Shown here piece after piece: positions 24,431-32,775 of a stretch of 34,860 nt of DNA. The translations under genes and the position numbers were made by a program. Origin of the DNA: Nitrospira sp. (GTDB lineage: Bacteria > Nitrospirota > Nitrospiria > Nitrospirales > Nitrospiraceae); assembly GCA_021323395.1 (NCBI GenBank), contig JAJONL010000014.1:1-34860 (forward strand), given 5' to 3'. Numbering within the stretch: position 1 is the stretch's first letter; every line of letters begins with the position of its first letter. The notes beneath the pieces were generated by a model that searched no databases, was not told the origin of the DNA, and saw nothing but the letters and a program-made list of their open reading frames with translations.

Positions 24431-25678
24431 TCATCGATCGCATTCCCCCATGACGATATCGTAGGTGCCGAAGATCGTCACGGCGTCGGCAATCATGTAG
24501 CCTCTGGACATATGATCAAACGCCCCCATGTGAATAAACGAGGGAGCACGGATTTTCAACCGGTATGGCTTTCCGCCGCCCGTGCTGACGATATAGAACC
24601 CCAACTCACCTTTATGCGCTTCGGTGCCGCAATAAATTTCTCCCGGAGGGGCATTGAATCCTTGGGAGAACAGTTTGAACTGCTGAATCATGGACTCGAG
24701 ATTGGTGAACACTCGCTCCTTGGGCGGCAGGGTCACACTGGGCACATCCGCCATGATGGGACCGTCCTGGATTTGCTCCAGACACTGGCGGATGATCTTG
24801 ACGCTTTCATATAACTCTTGGACCCGAATCCAATAGCGATCGTAAGTATCGCCGTTCTTCCCGACGGGGACACTGAACTCACATTTGGGATAGGCGGAGT
24901 AGGGTTCATATTTGCGAAGGTCGTAGTCGACGCCCGATCCGCGGAGCGTGGGTCCGCTTAATCCGAAACTCAAGGCATCCTCTGCCGAAATGACCGCCAC
25001 ACCTTTTGTTCGCGCCAGCCAGATGCGATTCTTCTCCAGGAAGATGACATATTCATCGATCTTCGGAGGAAAGTAATCCAGGAACTGCCGAAGCTTGGCA
25101 AACAGAGACGGCGTGAAGTCCCGCTCGACGCCGCCAATTCGATACCAGCTGGTCGTGAGGCGGGCACCGCACAGTTCATCGAACCAATCAAGCAGGATCT
25201 CGCGGTCCCGGAAGCAGTAGAAGAAGACGGTCATGGCTCCGATATCGAGGGCCTGTGTGCCGAGCCAGAACTGGTGGCCGATGATGCGCTGGATTTCTGC
25301 GACGATGGTGCGCAGGTATTCGGCGCGATCCGGCACCGTGATGTTCATCAATTTTTCGACGGCTCGACAATAGGCAAAGTTATTGTACATCGCGCACACA
25401 TAATCGAGGCGATCGGTGTGCGGAATGAACTGGTGATAAGTCCCTTCCTCGGCCAGCTTTTCCACCCCTCGATGGAGAAAGCCCATCACCGGTGTCGACT
25501 TGACCAGCCGCTCCCCCTCCAGCTCAAGCACGACTTTGAGTACTCCGTGAGTACTGGGATGTTGTGGCCCCATGTTCAGCAGGAGCTCTTCGGTCCGTAG
25601 CGTAGGAAGCGTCGCGCTTTCCGGGTGCTCGGGGTCGATTTTATAGACTGTGGTTCGTTGGTCTTCGAACTGTGCCAT
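24431..25678 (-). CDS. nuoD: NADH-quinone oxidoreductase subunit D
   Basis: 49-kDa-type subunit of complex I, 415 residues, related to the large subunit of NiFe hydrogenases and forming the quinone pocket with NuoB. The N-terminal LLNMGPQHPSTHGVLKVVLE contains the quinone-site histidines (GPQHPSTHG), followed by GFLHRGVEKLAE and the C-terminal GTYDIVMGECDR typical of NuoD. The ATG at 25678 (MAQFEDQRTT) gives the normal length; an extension to 25750 would overlap nuoC and was rejected. It is separate from nuoC, not fused as in E. coli, with a 29-base gap. An 81-base gap without a gene separates it from nuoG, where nuoE and nuoF would usually lie. Confidence 0.96.
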   Translation of the reverse strand: MAQFEDQRTTVYKIDPEHPESATLPTLRTEELLLNMGPQHPSTHGVLKVVLELEGERLVKSTPVMGFLHRGVEKLAEEGTYHQFIPHTDRLDYVCAMYNNFAYCRAVEKLMNITVPDRAEYLRTIVAEIQRIIGHQFWLGTQALDIGAMTVFFYCFRDREILLDWFDELCGARLTTSWYRIGGVERDFTPSLFAKLRQFLDYFPPKIDEYVIFLEKNRIWLARTKGVAVISAEDALSFGLSGPTLRGSGVDYDLRKYEPYSAYPKCEFSVPVGKNGDTYDRYWIRVQELYESVKIIRQCLEQIQDGPIMADVPSVTLPPKERVFTNLESMIQQFKLFSQGFNAPPGEIYCGTEAHKGELGFYIVSTGGGKPYRLKIRAPSFIHMGAFDHMSRGYMIADAVTIFGTYDIVMGECDR

Positions 25679-25707
25679 GATTGTCCAGTGATCTAAAAAA
25701 AGCGTCC

Positions 25708-26205
25708 CTAGCGGGTCGGCTCGTCCAAGAACTCGAATGTATCGCGCCATCCTTTGCCGCGAAGGGGGAAATCTTTGCGGAGGGGATAGCCCTCTTCATA
25801 CTCGTCCGGCATCAAAATTCGACGAAGGTCCGGATGGTTGCGAAACCGGATTCCCATCATGTCGTACACTTCTCGCTCCATGAAGTCGGCGCCCCGCCAG
25901 ATATCAGTCAAGGAATCCACCACCGCATCCGATTCCGGAACTCGAGTTTTTAGGCGGATACGCTGGCGTGTCCGAATTGAATAGACCTCGTAGACCACCT
26001 CGAAGCGCTCCTCGTCATCCGGCCAGTCGACCGAGCTCACGTGCACGATGTAATCGAACCGCAAGGAAGGGTCGTCACGAAGAAATCGCGCCACGTCGTG
26101 CAAGGCTTCCCGCTTGACGATGACGGCGACATCCCCCCGCCACTCCGTCGCCTTGATAAAAGGGCCGGGGAACGTTTCCTCGATGCGTGTCGCCAGGTGA
26201 CTCAT
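25708..26205 (-). CDS. nuoC: NADH-quinone oxidoreductase subunit C
   Basis: 30-kDa-type subunit of the peripheral arm, 165 residues, with no cofactor; it braces NuoD and NuoB/NuoI. The family signature EREVYDMMGIRFRNHPDLRR, followed by ILMPDEYEEGYPLRKDFPL, is complete. The ATG at 26205 lies 16 bases after the nuoB stop. Length and motifs are ordinary. It precedes nuoD after 29 bases. Confidence 0.96.
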   Translation of the reverse strand: MSHLATRIEETFPGPFIKATEWRGDVAVIVKREALHDVARFLRDDPSLRFDYIVHVSSVDWPDDEERFEVVYEVYSIRTRQRIRLKTRVPESDAVVDSLTDIWRGADFMEREVYDMMGIRFRNHPDLRRILMPDEYEEGYPLRKDFPLRGKGWRDTFEFLDEPTR

Positions 26206-26221
26206 AGAATGTTCGCTGCCG

Positions 26222-26749
26222 CTAGGCTTTCAGGGCACCCTTCACTTCTTTGGGCTGCGTGAGGAACACGCGCTTCTGCATGATGCGCTCTTGGAGTTTC
26301 AGAATGCCATCGAATAAGGCTTCTGGAGTCGGGGGACAACCAGGCACATAGATATCGACCGGCACAAACCGGTCGACTCCCTGCACCACGCTATAGCTGT
26401 CGTAAATATTGCCCGATGTGGCGCACGAGCCCATGGCAATCACATACTTTGGCTCCGGCATCTGGTCATAAATTTTCCGAATGACAGGGGCCATGCGTCG
26501 ACAGACAGTACCGGCGACGATCATGAGGTCGGATTGCCGGGGGGAGGCTCGAAAGACCCCGGCTCCGTATCGATCCATGTCATATCGGGACGACACGGCG
26601 GCGATCATTTCAATGGCGCAACAGGCCAAGCCGAATGTCATCGGCCACAATGAGCCTTTGCGAGCCCAATTGACCGCCTTTTCCACGGTCAGGGTAATCA
26701 CGTCGGGACTTCCGTCCTTGTCGTGACCTCCCAGCTGAATCAATCCCAT
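26222..26749 (-). CDS. nuoB: NADH-quinone oxidoreductase subunit B
   Basis: PSST subunit of 175 residues that carries cluster N2, the last iron-sulfur cluster before quinone. The ligands are Cys43 and Cys44 (GLACCAIEM), Cys109 (AMGSCA) and Cys138 (VPGCPPTPE), all present. The ATG at 26749 overlaps the end of nuoA by 10 bases. The N-terminus ([10 protein letters not shown]) is short and soluble. Length and motifs are ordinary for the family. Confidence 0.97.
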   Translation of the reverse strand: MGLIQLGGHDKDGSPDVITLTVEKAVNWARKGSLWPMTFGLACCAIEMIAAVSSRYDMDRYGAGVFRASPRQSDLMIVAGTVCRRMAPVIRKIYDQMPEPKYVIAMGSCATSGNIYDSYSVVQGVDRFVPVDIYVPGCPPTPEALFDGILKLQERIMQKRVFLTQPKEVKGALKA

Positions 26750-27123
26750 TCCAAAGCTCCTTTTCGCCAGGCGTAGACATAGGCGACGAGGAAGAGACCG
26801 ATGAAGATCAACATTTCCACGAGACCAATCAGGCCAATCTTGCTAAAGACAATGGCCCAAGGATAGAGAAAGATCACTTCCACATCAAAAATCACAAACA
26901 GCATGGCGAAGATGTAATACCGAACCGGAAACGGCATCCGAGCATCCGAAAAGGGCTCAGACCCGCACTCGTAAGTCGACAATTTTTCGGGCTCCGGGTA
27001 CTTCGGCTGAACGAAATAGCTGATTAATAGAGTGCCTGCTCCGAAAACAAGGGCGATGAACACGAAGAGCAGAATAGGAAAATATCGGCTCAGGTACTCT
27101 AAAAGGAGCTCGGAACCGGCCAT
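26740..27123 (-). CDS. nuoA: NADH-quinone oxidoreductase subunit A, first gene of the nuo operon
   Basis: Three-helix membrane subunit of complex I, 127 residues, lying near the quinone cavity. Family marks are [20 protein letters not shown] in the loop and [15 protein letters not shown] in TM2. The ATG at 27123 is preferred: gagg at 27133-27136 lies 9 bases upstream. An ATG two codons earlier (27129) is too close to that site, and the frame's farther TTG is unlikely. It is the first gene of a minus-strand operon reaching to about 13096, and a good promoter match lies about 40 bases upstream. Confidence 0.96.
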   Translation of the reverse strand: MAGSELLLEYLSRYFPILLFVFIALVFGAGTLLISYFVQPKYPEPEKLSTYECGSEPFSDARMPFPVRYYIFAMLFVIFDVEVIFLYPWAIVFSKIGLIGLVEMLIFIGLFLVAYVYAWRKGALEWD

Positions 27124-27167
27124 TGGCATGAACCTCAATGGGTTTGAGGACTTATAAGGAGGTCGGA

Positions 27168-27197
27168 ATCTTAGCCCTTGCCTATTTTTAATAGCAA
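27168..27197 (-). promoter_or_regulatory. Candidate promoter of the nuo operon
   Basis: On the minus strand TTGCTA (27197-27192) and TAAGAT (27173-27168) are separated by 18 bases, predicting a start near 27161 and a short leader before nuoA. Both boxes match the sigma-70 consensus at 4 of 6 or better. Confidence 0.42.
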
Positions 27198-27296
27198 GCG
27201 CACAAAGGACCTAGGGGTCAGTCCCGAAAGTCCTAGAACCTGAATACTGTCGAGCAGTTAGATCGCGGCTAAGGATGAGGCCGAGGCGTTGCGTGT

Positions 27297-27578
27297 TTAG
27301 GTGTCACCGGCGACATGTCTATGGGCGAATGGCTGTTCATTGAGCCTGACACCATCTTGTTGGACGGGGTTCTCAAACCGCTTGGTGGGGACCCGGCATT
27401 GACGTCCCATTCGGAAGCCATAGGCGTCGCAAGCCGAACCTTTGTCCGGCGGGGCATCTGCGTATTGATGCGGCGTTTCTCCATTACTTTCCTCGCTGCT
27501 GCTGCCGCCCCTTTGTCGCGGTGGTTTCGACCAACAACTCATCAGCAATGAAGTCACCATAGCACTTAGTCTAACCAT
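27297..27578 (-). CDS. Possible small lipoprotein, doubtful gene
   Basis: An open frame of 93 residues in the otherwise empty gap upstream of nuoA. From the ATG at 27578 it begins MVRLSAMVTSLLMSCWSKPP, a basic start, hydrophobic run and lipobox-like LMSC, followed by a polar Ser/Glu-rich linker and a compact part with two Cys (SACDAYGF and RQCRVP). This would predict a tiny envelope lipoprotein. Against it, no ribosome site is visible before either ATG (27578 or 27560), I recognise no family, and other frames over the same DNA are also open. If real, it would be transcribed toward nuoA from a separate promoter. Confidence 0.33.
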   Translation of the reverse strand: MVRLSAMVTSLLMSCWSKPPRQRGGSSSEESNGETPHQYADAPPDKGSACDAYGFRMGRQCRVPTKRFENPVQQDGVRLNEQPFAHRHVAGDT

Positions 27579-27609
27579 CAAGCAAACGCCGGACTGGCGC
27601 CCCTTTTTC

Positions 27610-27637
27610 TTGACAACACTCTTCTGTTTGCTAAGGT
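27610..27637 (+). promoter_or_regulatory. Candidate promoter of the OmpA-family gene
   Basis: A perfect -35 TTGACA (27610-27615) is followed after 16 bases by TAAGGT (27632-27637), giving a start near 27644, about 40 bases before the ATG at 27686. Confidence 0.45.
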
Positions 27638-27685
27638 TGCTACAGGCAAACCCTCCTAGATGTGACCAACATGAGGACATTACCC

Positions 27686-29233
27686 ATGCGCGCCAGTTTG
27701 ATCATCCTGTCCTGCAGTCTTGCCGCCGTAGTGGCCATGCCGGCCCAAGCCCAGAACGCTCAAAGCGTGCGGTTGGGTGAAGCGGCACTGACTTTCGCCG
27801 CCGGCTCGATACGACAGGACATGCCGTTGGATGGAGTCGTCAATCTAATCACCGGAGACAACCAGCTCAGCGGCAACCGAATGATGATCGGTTGGACGGA
27901 GACCGATACGCTGTACCTCAAACTGAAGAATCCCGGCGACGCTGCCCTGGGCGACCTCTACACCGTATACCGGCGCTCACGTAAAGTGTTTCACCCCATT
28001 ACCAAGCAGTACATGGGCTATATCATTAATCGGTTGGGAGTCGTTCAAGTCATCCAACTCGACCCGAAGGTGGTTGGTGTGCGGGTGGTGCGCTCTTATG
28101 CCCCATTCTCGCCCGGCGATCCGGTCATGCGATTCACTCCGCCTCCGGTCGAGGATGTTACAGAGAACGCTGTAGCGGGAGCTGACGTGGAGGCCATGGT
28201 CGTTGAACTGCAGGCCGATAAAAATATGTCCCTCGTGTCGCAGGGCAATCTGGTCTACCTGGACAAAGGGCAAGATGACGGCTTTCGCGCCGGCGATTTC
28301 CTGGAAGTATTCCGCACCGGGGGCGGTCTTCCTGAGCGGAAAATCGGCATCGTCAAGCTCCTCTCGACAGAGCCGCACACGGCGGCTGCGGTGTTATCCA
28401 AGGCCACGGCCCGAGTCCAGATCGGTGATCGCCTTCGATCCAGACATGCTTCGGCTGTTGACGCGATGTCATCCCACGAGGGGGATTTCAATTCTCCTGT
28501 AGCCATCGCGCAACCGGGGACGGCTGCGAGTAGCCATAGCGCTGTATCTTCTTCAATAGAGGCTCCCACTCTCGGCAAAGGACGGACCGAGCGAACTCAG
28601 GGCACCACAACGATCAATCTGGACGATTTAGCGGATCAGTTGGAATATGAATCCGGAGAAGTGAAGGTGAAACCAGCGGGCGTCCCAATCCTCCGGCAAT
28701 TGACGGAGTATCTCAAAGCCACGGCACACCATCAGCAGGTTCGGGTGGAAGGTCACTCTGACAATATGGAAATCGGGCCAACCCTCAAGGGGCAGTTTCC
28801 GACAAATTGGGAATTGTCCAAGGCGCGCGCGGCCGATATCGTGCGGTATCTGATCGAGAAGGGTGGCATGGATTCGGCCAGGCTTTCTGCCGTGGGATAT
28901 GGTGCGAGCCGCCCTGTCGCCAGCAATACGACCGAGGAGGGCCGCAAGAAGAACCGCCGCATTGAGGTGGTCATCGAGTCGTCCGAAGATGGACCGACGG
29001 CACAGCCAGTTATGATCCCGGCACGGGTGGAACAGATCAAACCGGCGCAGGTGAGTCGTAACGACATGGGTGTCCTGCCTGTTGATGCGACAGGTGTTGT
29101 GTCGGTCCCCATAGCTCCGGTAGTACCGGCCGCTTCGGATGCCCCGAGTGATCATAGCGCTTCTCCTTCCGGAAACTCCGAGCCGGCCGCGCCTGTGGGA
29201 AGCGAGTCGGTGCCGGTTCCACCTGGTTTGTAA
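27686..29233 (+). CDS. OmpA-family envelope protein with duplicated N-terminal module
   Basis: Exported protein of 515 residues. The ATG at 27686 follows gagga with an 8-base gap and starts a signal peptide (MRASLIILSCSLAAVVAMPAQAQ); earlier in-frame starts lack a ribosome site. Two similar beta-rich modules follow, about 62-150 and 180-252. Each has a LYLKLK or VYLDKG strand, a GD(L/F)xxV(Y/F)R turn and a closing (P/I)GDxxxR, resembling FlgT C-terminal or LysM-like folds. After a low-complexity linker comes an OmpA/MotB peptidoglycan-binding domain (about 310-432) with VEGHSDN, TNWELSKARA, VGYGASRP and NRRIEV. The tail is Pro/Ala/Ser-rich. It is predicted to link the outer envelope to peptidoglycan. 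It is divergent from the nuo operon. The exact role is unknown. Confidence 0.9.
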   Translation: MRASLIILSCSLAAVVAMPAQAQNAQSVRLGEAALTFAAGSIRQDMPLDGVVNLITGDNQLSGNRMMIGWTETDTLYLKLKNPGDAALGDLYTVYRRSRKVFHPITKQYMGYIINRLGVVQVIQLDPKVVGVRVVRSYAPFSPGDPVMRFTPPPVEDVTENAVAGADVEAMVVELQADKNMSLVSQGNLVYLDKGQDDGFRAGDFLEVFRTGGGLPERKIGIVKLLSTEPHTAAAVLSKATARVQIGDRLRSRHASAVDAMSSHEGDFNSPVAIAQPGTAASSHSAVSSSIEAPTLGKGRTERTQGTTTINLDDLADQLEYESGEVKVKPAGVPILRQLTEYLKATAHHQQVRVEGHSDNMEIGPTLKGQFPTNWELSKARAADIVRYLIEKGGMDSARLSAVGYGASRPVASNTTEEGRKKNRRIEVVIESSEDGPTAQPVMIPARVEQIKPAQVSRNDMGVLPVDATGVVSVPIAPVVPAASDAPSDHSASPSGNSEPAAPVGSESVPVPPGL

Positions 29234-29250
29234 GCCATTACGACGGCTGT

Positions 29251-29264
29251 CTCCCTGACGGGAG
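29251..29264 (+). terminator. Weak hairpin after the OmpA-family gene
   Basis: CTCCC-TGAC-GGGAG forms a 5-base-pair stem 17 bases after the stop. The following tract is pyrimidine-rich (C runs, then TTCTTTT) rather than a clean U-tract, so termination is uncertain. Confidence 0.28.
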
Positions 29265-29333
29265 TCAACCCCCCTTGGCCTGCTTTCTTTTCCCCCCTGA
29301 TCGCATGGTTAAACGTCTGTTTCTATTCCGTCA

Positions 29334-29362
29334 TTGTTGCCCCTAACTGGTGTTGCTAGAAT
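29334..29362 (+). promoter_or_regulatory. Candidate promoter of priA, implying a nearly leaderless mRNA
   Basis: TTGTTG (29334-29339) and TAGAAT (29357-29362) have a 17-base spacer. The predicted start falls at about 29368-29369, on or next to the priA ATG at 29368. No ribosome site precedes that ATG. Confidence 0.4.
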
Positions 29363-29367
29363 GGCGC

Positions 29368-31746
29368 ATGTTCGATCCACGTTCATCTGCGACCGCCATC
29401 TCCTCTACGGTCTATCCAGCCTATGTTGATGTGGTACTCCCACGCCGGCTCCGCCGGCCCTTTACTTATCTGATTCCGCCTGAACTCCAGGGCAAAGTAG
29501 AGGTGGGACAATCAGTCATTGTCCCATTCGGGACTCAAACTCTTCCTGGGCTTATCATTGCGGTCTATTCCCTGCTTCCGGCCGGGGCGCCGGATCAGGG
29601 TTTGAAAGCCGTTTGCTCGCTCGCTGAGGCATCCCCGGATCAGTATCTGACCTCCAGTCAAATAGAATTGAGCCGCTGGGTAGCCGACCGGTATGCCGCG
29701 CCCTGGGGCCAATGTATCAGGCTTGTTTTGCCCCCGGTTTGCCAAGCTGACCGAGTTCAGCCGCGGTATTTTCTTACGCAACAAGGGTTGGACCGTTTGT
29801 CATCCGCCCCCGAGGAACTTGGCAAGGCAGAGACGCAATTGCTGATGCGCCTTTCGCGTCGTCCCAAAGGCATCACTGCGGCCGGGCTCGCACCAGTCGA
29901 CAAGGTGCATGTGGTGTCTGCCTTGCAGACATTGCTCAATAAGGGGCTGATCGTTCGTCAGGACGCGGTGGGAACCCTGCGAGCCACTCGTTCTGGGAAG
30001 AAGGAGATTGGAAGAAACAATGAGCCCCTTCCCGAGCAGTTCGCGTTCGATTCATCGGCAAATCCCCCCGTCGAGGCGGCATCGTGGCCGGCTACTGTCG
30101 ATCAGGGGCTTTCGCGGGGTGCATTTGTTTCCCTTCTGATCCATGCGGGTGGTGACATCAAACTGTGGTGTCTGATGAAGGCGGTTCAGGCTACGCTTCG
30201 GCGCGGGCGTCGCGTGCTGATCATCACGGGAGATGTGGAGCGTGCCAATCGCCTGGCCGAAGTGCTCGCGGCCGCGGGAGAGCAGCCGCTGCGGTTGCAT
30301 AGCGGCTTATCGGTGAGAGACCGGGCGGTAGTATGGTGGTCGGTGCATGATGCATCGACGACGATTGTGGTCGGTACGCGCATGGCAGTCTTTGCGCCCA
30401 TTGAGAGACTGGGGTTGGTATGGGTAGAGGGAGAGGAAGATGCCTCGCTGAAAGAGGAGCAGGTACCTCGCTACCATGCTCGGGAGGTGGCACGGCGCCG
30501 GGCGGTTTGCGATGACGCGCTGTTAGTCTTGGCCTCCAGTCATCCTTCGCTCGAAAGTTGGGGGGCAGTTCAGAAAGACGAGATGACGGCCTGTGTCTAT
30601 CGCGACCATGCAATCTCACCACGTGTGCACGTGATCGATCCGAAGGGTTATCCGGAAGACACTGCGATGGGAACGTTGCTGACATCTCCTCTCCGTGAAG
30701 GCCTGCGTGACGCTCTTCGACAGAAAGCCCTGGCAATTGTGTATCTGAACCGCAAAGGGTTTGCCGGTGTGCTGCATTGCCGAGATTGCGGGACCGCGCC
30801 GCGCTGTGATGCCTGTAGCGTCACATTGACGTTCTATAGACGCAGCAATCACATGCGTTGCCACTATTGTGGCCGGACCAAAGCTGTTCCGGACCACTGC
30901 AGTCAGTGCCGGTCTCACAAGCTGGAGCCGGTGGGATCGGGCACGGAGCGACTTGAAGAGGCGGTGCGGCGTATGTTCCCGCAGGCTCGCGTTGGGCGTG
31001 TGGATAGCGAGACGATCCGCCGCCGGTCCGATGCGCGGGCGTTTCAGCGTCTGCTTGCCGCAGGCGACCTCGATATCGTGATTGGCACGCAAATGTTGTT
31101 TCACCTAGGCCTCCGGGCACAAGCAGCCTTCGTGGCTGTGCCGGATGCGGATGCGGGACTCCATGTTGCGGATTTTCGATCGGCGGAGCGGATGTACCAC
31201 GGCCTTGTCGATGCCGTCGAACTGGCTCGACCGGCACTGGCTGGGGGAGTAGTCATGGTGCAGACCCGTTTCACGGATCATCATGCGATGATAGCCCTGG
31301 CCAAGGGCGATCATTCCCTCTTTCTCGGGCCAGAACTGACGTTCCGGCGGATGCTGCAATACCCGCCGTATAGACATCTGGTGAGGCTGGATGTGTCGGG
31401 GACGCTTGAGCCGGCTGTGGCTCAAGGGGCCCACCATTGGGCGGAACTATTGCGGGAGAAGGTTGCTGGGGGAGAGATACAAGGATCGAAGGATGGCCGG
31501 CCGTCGGTTCTCCCTCAGGGAGTCGCGACGGTGTGTGGAGAGGAGGAAGGGACCGTTATCCTTGGACCTTCTCCGGCGCCCCATGCCAAGGCGAGAGGCC
31601 GGCATTGCTGGCAGATTCTGTTGAAGGTGCTCTCGCTTCAAACAGGAACGGAAATGGCCATCAGCACAGTTGAAGTGCTTGAACGAGGACCGCGGCGAGG
31701 TGCGCTTCGGTTCGATATCGATGTCGATCCGATTACCATGGGGTGA
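29368..31746 (+). CDS. priA: PriA (primosomal protein N') homologue lacking ATPase motifs
   Basis: Replication restart protein homologue of 792 residues. PriA normally binds stalled forks and unwinds DNA with ATP. Clearly kept are the 3'-end-binding N-terminal domain (YVDVVLPRRLRRPFTYLIP), the eight zinc cysteines (471, 474, 480, 483, 498, 501, 511, 514), YLNRKGFAGVLHCRDCG, EPVGSGTERLEE and ADFRSAER. The ATPase core is degenerate: Walker A (GVTGSGKTE in PriA) reads HAGGDIKLW (259-267), the DEEH box reads VEGEED (353-358), the AKGHDFP segment after GTQM reads LFHLGL, and QVAGRAGR reads DAVELARPA. The frame is fully open, so this is a diverged protein and not a recent pseudogene. Actinobacterial PriA proteins also lack these motifs, so a structural loader role is plausible. 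The ATG at 29368 is the only sensible start. Confidence 0.92.
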   Translation: MFDPRSSATAISSTVYPAYVDVVLPRRLRRPFTYLIPPELQGKVEVGQSVIVPFGTQTLPGLIIAVYSLLPAGAPDQGLKAVCSLAEASPDQYLTSSQIELSRWVADRYAAPWGQCIRLVLPPVCQADRVQPRYFLTQQGLDRLSSAPEELGKAETQLLMRLSRRPKGITAAGLAPVDKVHVVSALQTLLNKGLIVRQDAVGTLRATRSGKKEIGRNNEPLPEQFAFDSSANPPVEAASWPATVDQGLSRGAFVSLLIHAGGDIKLWCLMKAVQATLRRGRRVLIITGDVERANRLAEVLAAAGEQPLRLHSGLSVRDRAVVWWSVHDASTTIVVGTRMAVFAPIERLGLVWVEGEEDASLKEEQVPRYHAREVARRRAVCDDALLVLASSHPSLESWGAVQKDEMTACVYRDHAISPRVHVIDPKGYPEDTAMGTLLTSPLREGLRDALRQKALAIVYLNRKGFAGVLHCRDCGTAPRCDACSVTLTFYRRSNHMRCHYCGRTKAVPDHCSQCRSHKLEPVGSGTERLEEAVRRMFPQARVGRVDSETIRRRSDARAFQRLLAAGDLDIVIGTQMLFHLGLRAQAAFVAVPDADAGLHVADFRSAERMYHGLVDAVELARPALAGGVVMVQTRFTDHHAMIALAKGDHSLFLGPELTFRRMLQYPPYRHLVRLDVSGTLEPAVAQGAHHWAELLREKVAGGEIQGSKDGRPSVLPQGVATVCGEEEGTVILGPSPAPHAKARGRHCWQILLKVLSLQTGTEMAISTVEVLERGPRRGALRFDIDVDPITMG

Positions 31747-31774
31747 AGGTCTTCAACGGCCTCTTCGTTTTTTT
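31745..31774 (+). terminator. Probable rho-independent terminator after priA
   Basis: GAAGG (31745-31749) can pair with CC-T-CTTC (31760-31766) with one bulged T, followed by seven T residues (31768-31774). It starts at the priA stop and overlaps the 3' end of the convergent membrane-protein gene. The stem is short, so confidence is moderate. Confidence 0.38.
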
Positions 31775-32187
31775 GGGCTTCGAGCTGATGTGGATTCCCT
31801 ATTCGATGGCGGCGAAGAAGGGGCACTCCGCTCCCGCTCACGTTTAAAGAGTCCGAAGGCAAAGGTCACCCAGAACACAGACGAGAAGAGACCAAAGAGA
31901 ACGGCATTGAGTATGGTTCCCATTTGCTCTTCGGTCGGCTGGCTGCCTCCCATCCTGATTTGAATCATCGTCACAATCGGCCAGACCATGCTTTCAATCC
32001 CGAGCGCCATGGTCGTCCAGGCCCAGACAGCTCCTATGCTTCGTGCCTGCCTCCAAAGGAACGTGCTCGCGCCCACAGCAAAGATGCCCGTCCAGATGGG
32101 GTTTGCCTGTTCCCACATCACAAACGCTCCGACTGCGATGACCATTCCTCCAAGTATCGAATGTAGTTGTGGCGTCCACCACGTCAT
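31753..32187 (-). CDS. Small four-helix membrane protein, unknown function
   Basis: Protein of 144 residues with four predicted transmembrane segments: LHSILGGMVIAVGAFVMW, NPIWTGIFAVGASTFLW, WAWTTMALGIESMVWPIVTM and LNAVLFGLFSSVFWVTFAFG, then a basic Ser/Arg-rich cytoplasmic tail. Tryptophans cluster at helix ends. I do not recognise a named family and see no catalytic motif. The ATG at 32187 has only a weak ribosome site. It is convergent with priA, with stops 6 bases apart, and lies 117 bases downstream of the receiver gene on the same strand, with nothing notable between. The function is unknown. Confidence 0.75.
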   Translation of the reverse strand: MTWWTPQLHSILGGMVIAVGAFVMWEQANPIWTGIFAVGASTFLWRQARSIGAVWAWTTMALGIESMVWPIVTMIQIRMGGSQPTEEQMGTILNAVLFGLFSSVFWVTFAFGLFKRERERSAPSSPPSNRESTSARSPKKRRGR

Positions 32188-32304
32188 GGGAATGATCGCT
32201 TCTTTTCAGTGAGGGAGACCAAGGATGTCAGTGTGCGGATCGGCTGCCTCGAAGTCAATGCGGCGAGTGCTTGGGGTTACGATCGGGGACGATAATGAGA
32301 CAGG

Positions 32305-32676
32305 TCAGCGGACGATCTCGGTGTGTACGGCGTCCAGGAGCTGTTGCATCTCGAAAGGCTTCTGAAGGGTGCGGCGAGCCCCGAGCATGCGCGCCACATC
32401 TAGGAAGTTGAGAATGCCGATCATGTCGCTCCCACCTGTGATGGCCATGATCCGCGCGTCTGGGAATTCCCGGCGAAGTGTCAAAATACTTTCGAGCCCG
32501 TCCTGGTCGGGCATGAGGATGTCCATGATGACCAGGTCTGCCGGAAATTGACGATATCGAGTCAGGCCTTCTTTCCCGTCACAGGCTTCGTGGACATGAT
32601 AGCCCGCTTGTTCCAATGTTTCACGAATGAGCCGACGTATAGCCTCTTCATCGTCCACAACTAACACCGATGGCAT
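32305..32676 (-). CDS. Single-domain response regulator
   Basis: CheY-like receiver of 123 residues without an output domain. The acidic pair Asp8-Asp9 (VLVVDDEEAIRRL), phospho-acceptor Asp52 (VIMDILMPDQDG), Thr80 (IMAITGGSD) and Lys106 (LQKPF) are complete, so it should accept phosphate. The ATG at 32676 has gagga 6 bases upstream. It lies 99 bases downstream of the PAS sensor kinase on the same strand, making that kinase the natural partner. That kinase, however, has a damaged ATP site, so phosphate may come from another kinase. Signalling output would be by protein contact. Confidence 0.94.
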   Translation of the reverse strand: MPSVLVVDDEEAIRRLIRETLEQAGYHVHEACDGKEGLTRYRQFPADLVIMDILMPDQDGLESILTLRREFPDARIMAITGGSDMIGILNFLDVARMLGARRTLQKPFEMQQLLDAVHTEIVR

Positions 32677-32775
32677 AACGGTCCTCGTAGTCGTTCAGTC
32701 CTCTAAAAATGTTCGGGTCTTATGTGCGGGGATCACGAACGTCGTGTCTGATTCCCATCTCACGTCAGTGTGAAT

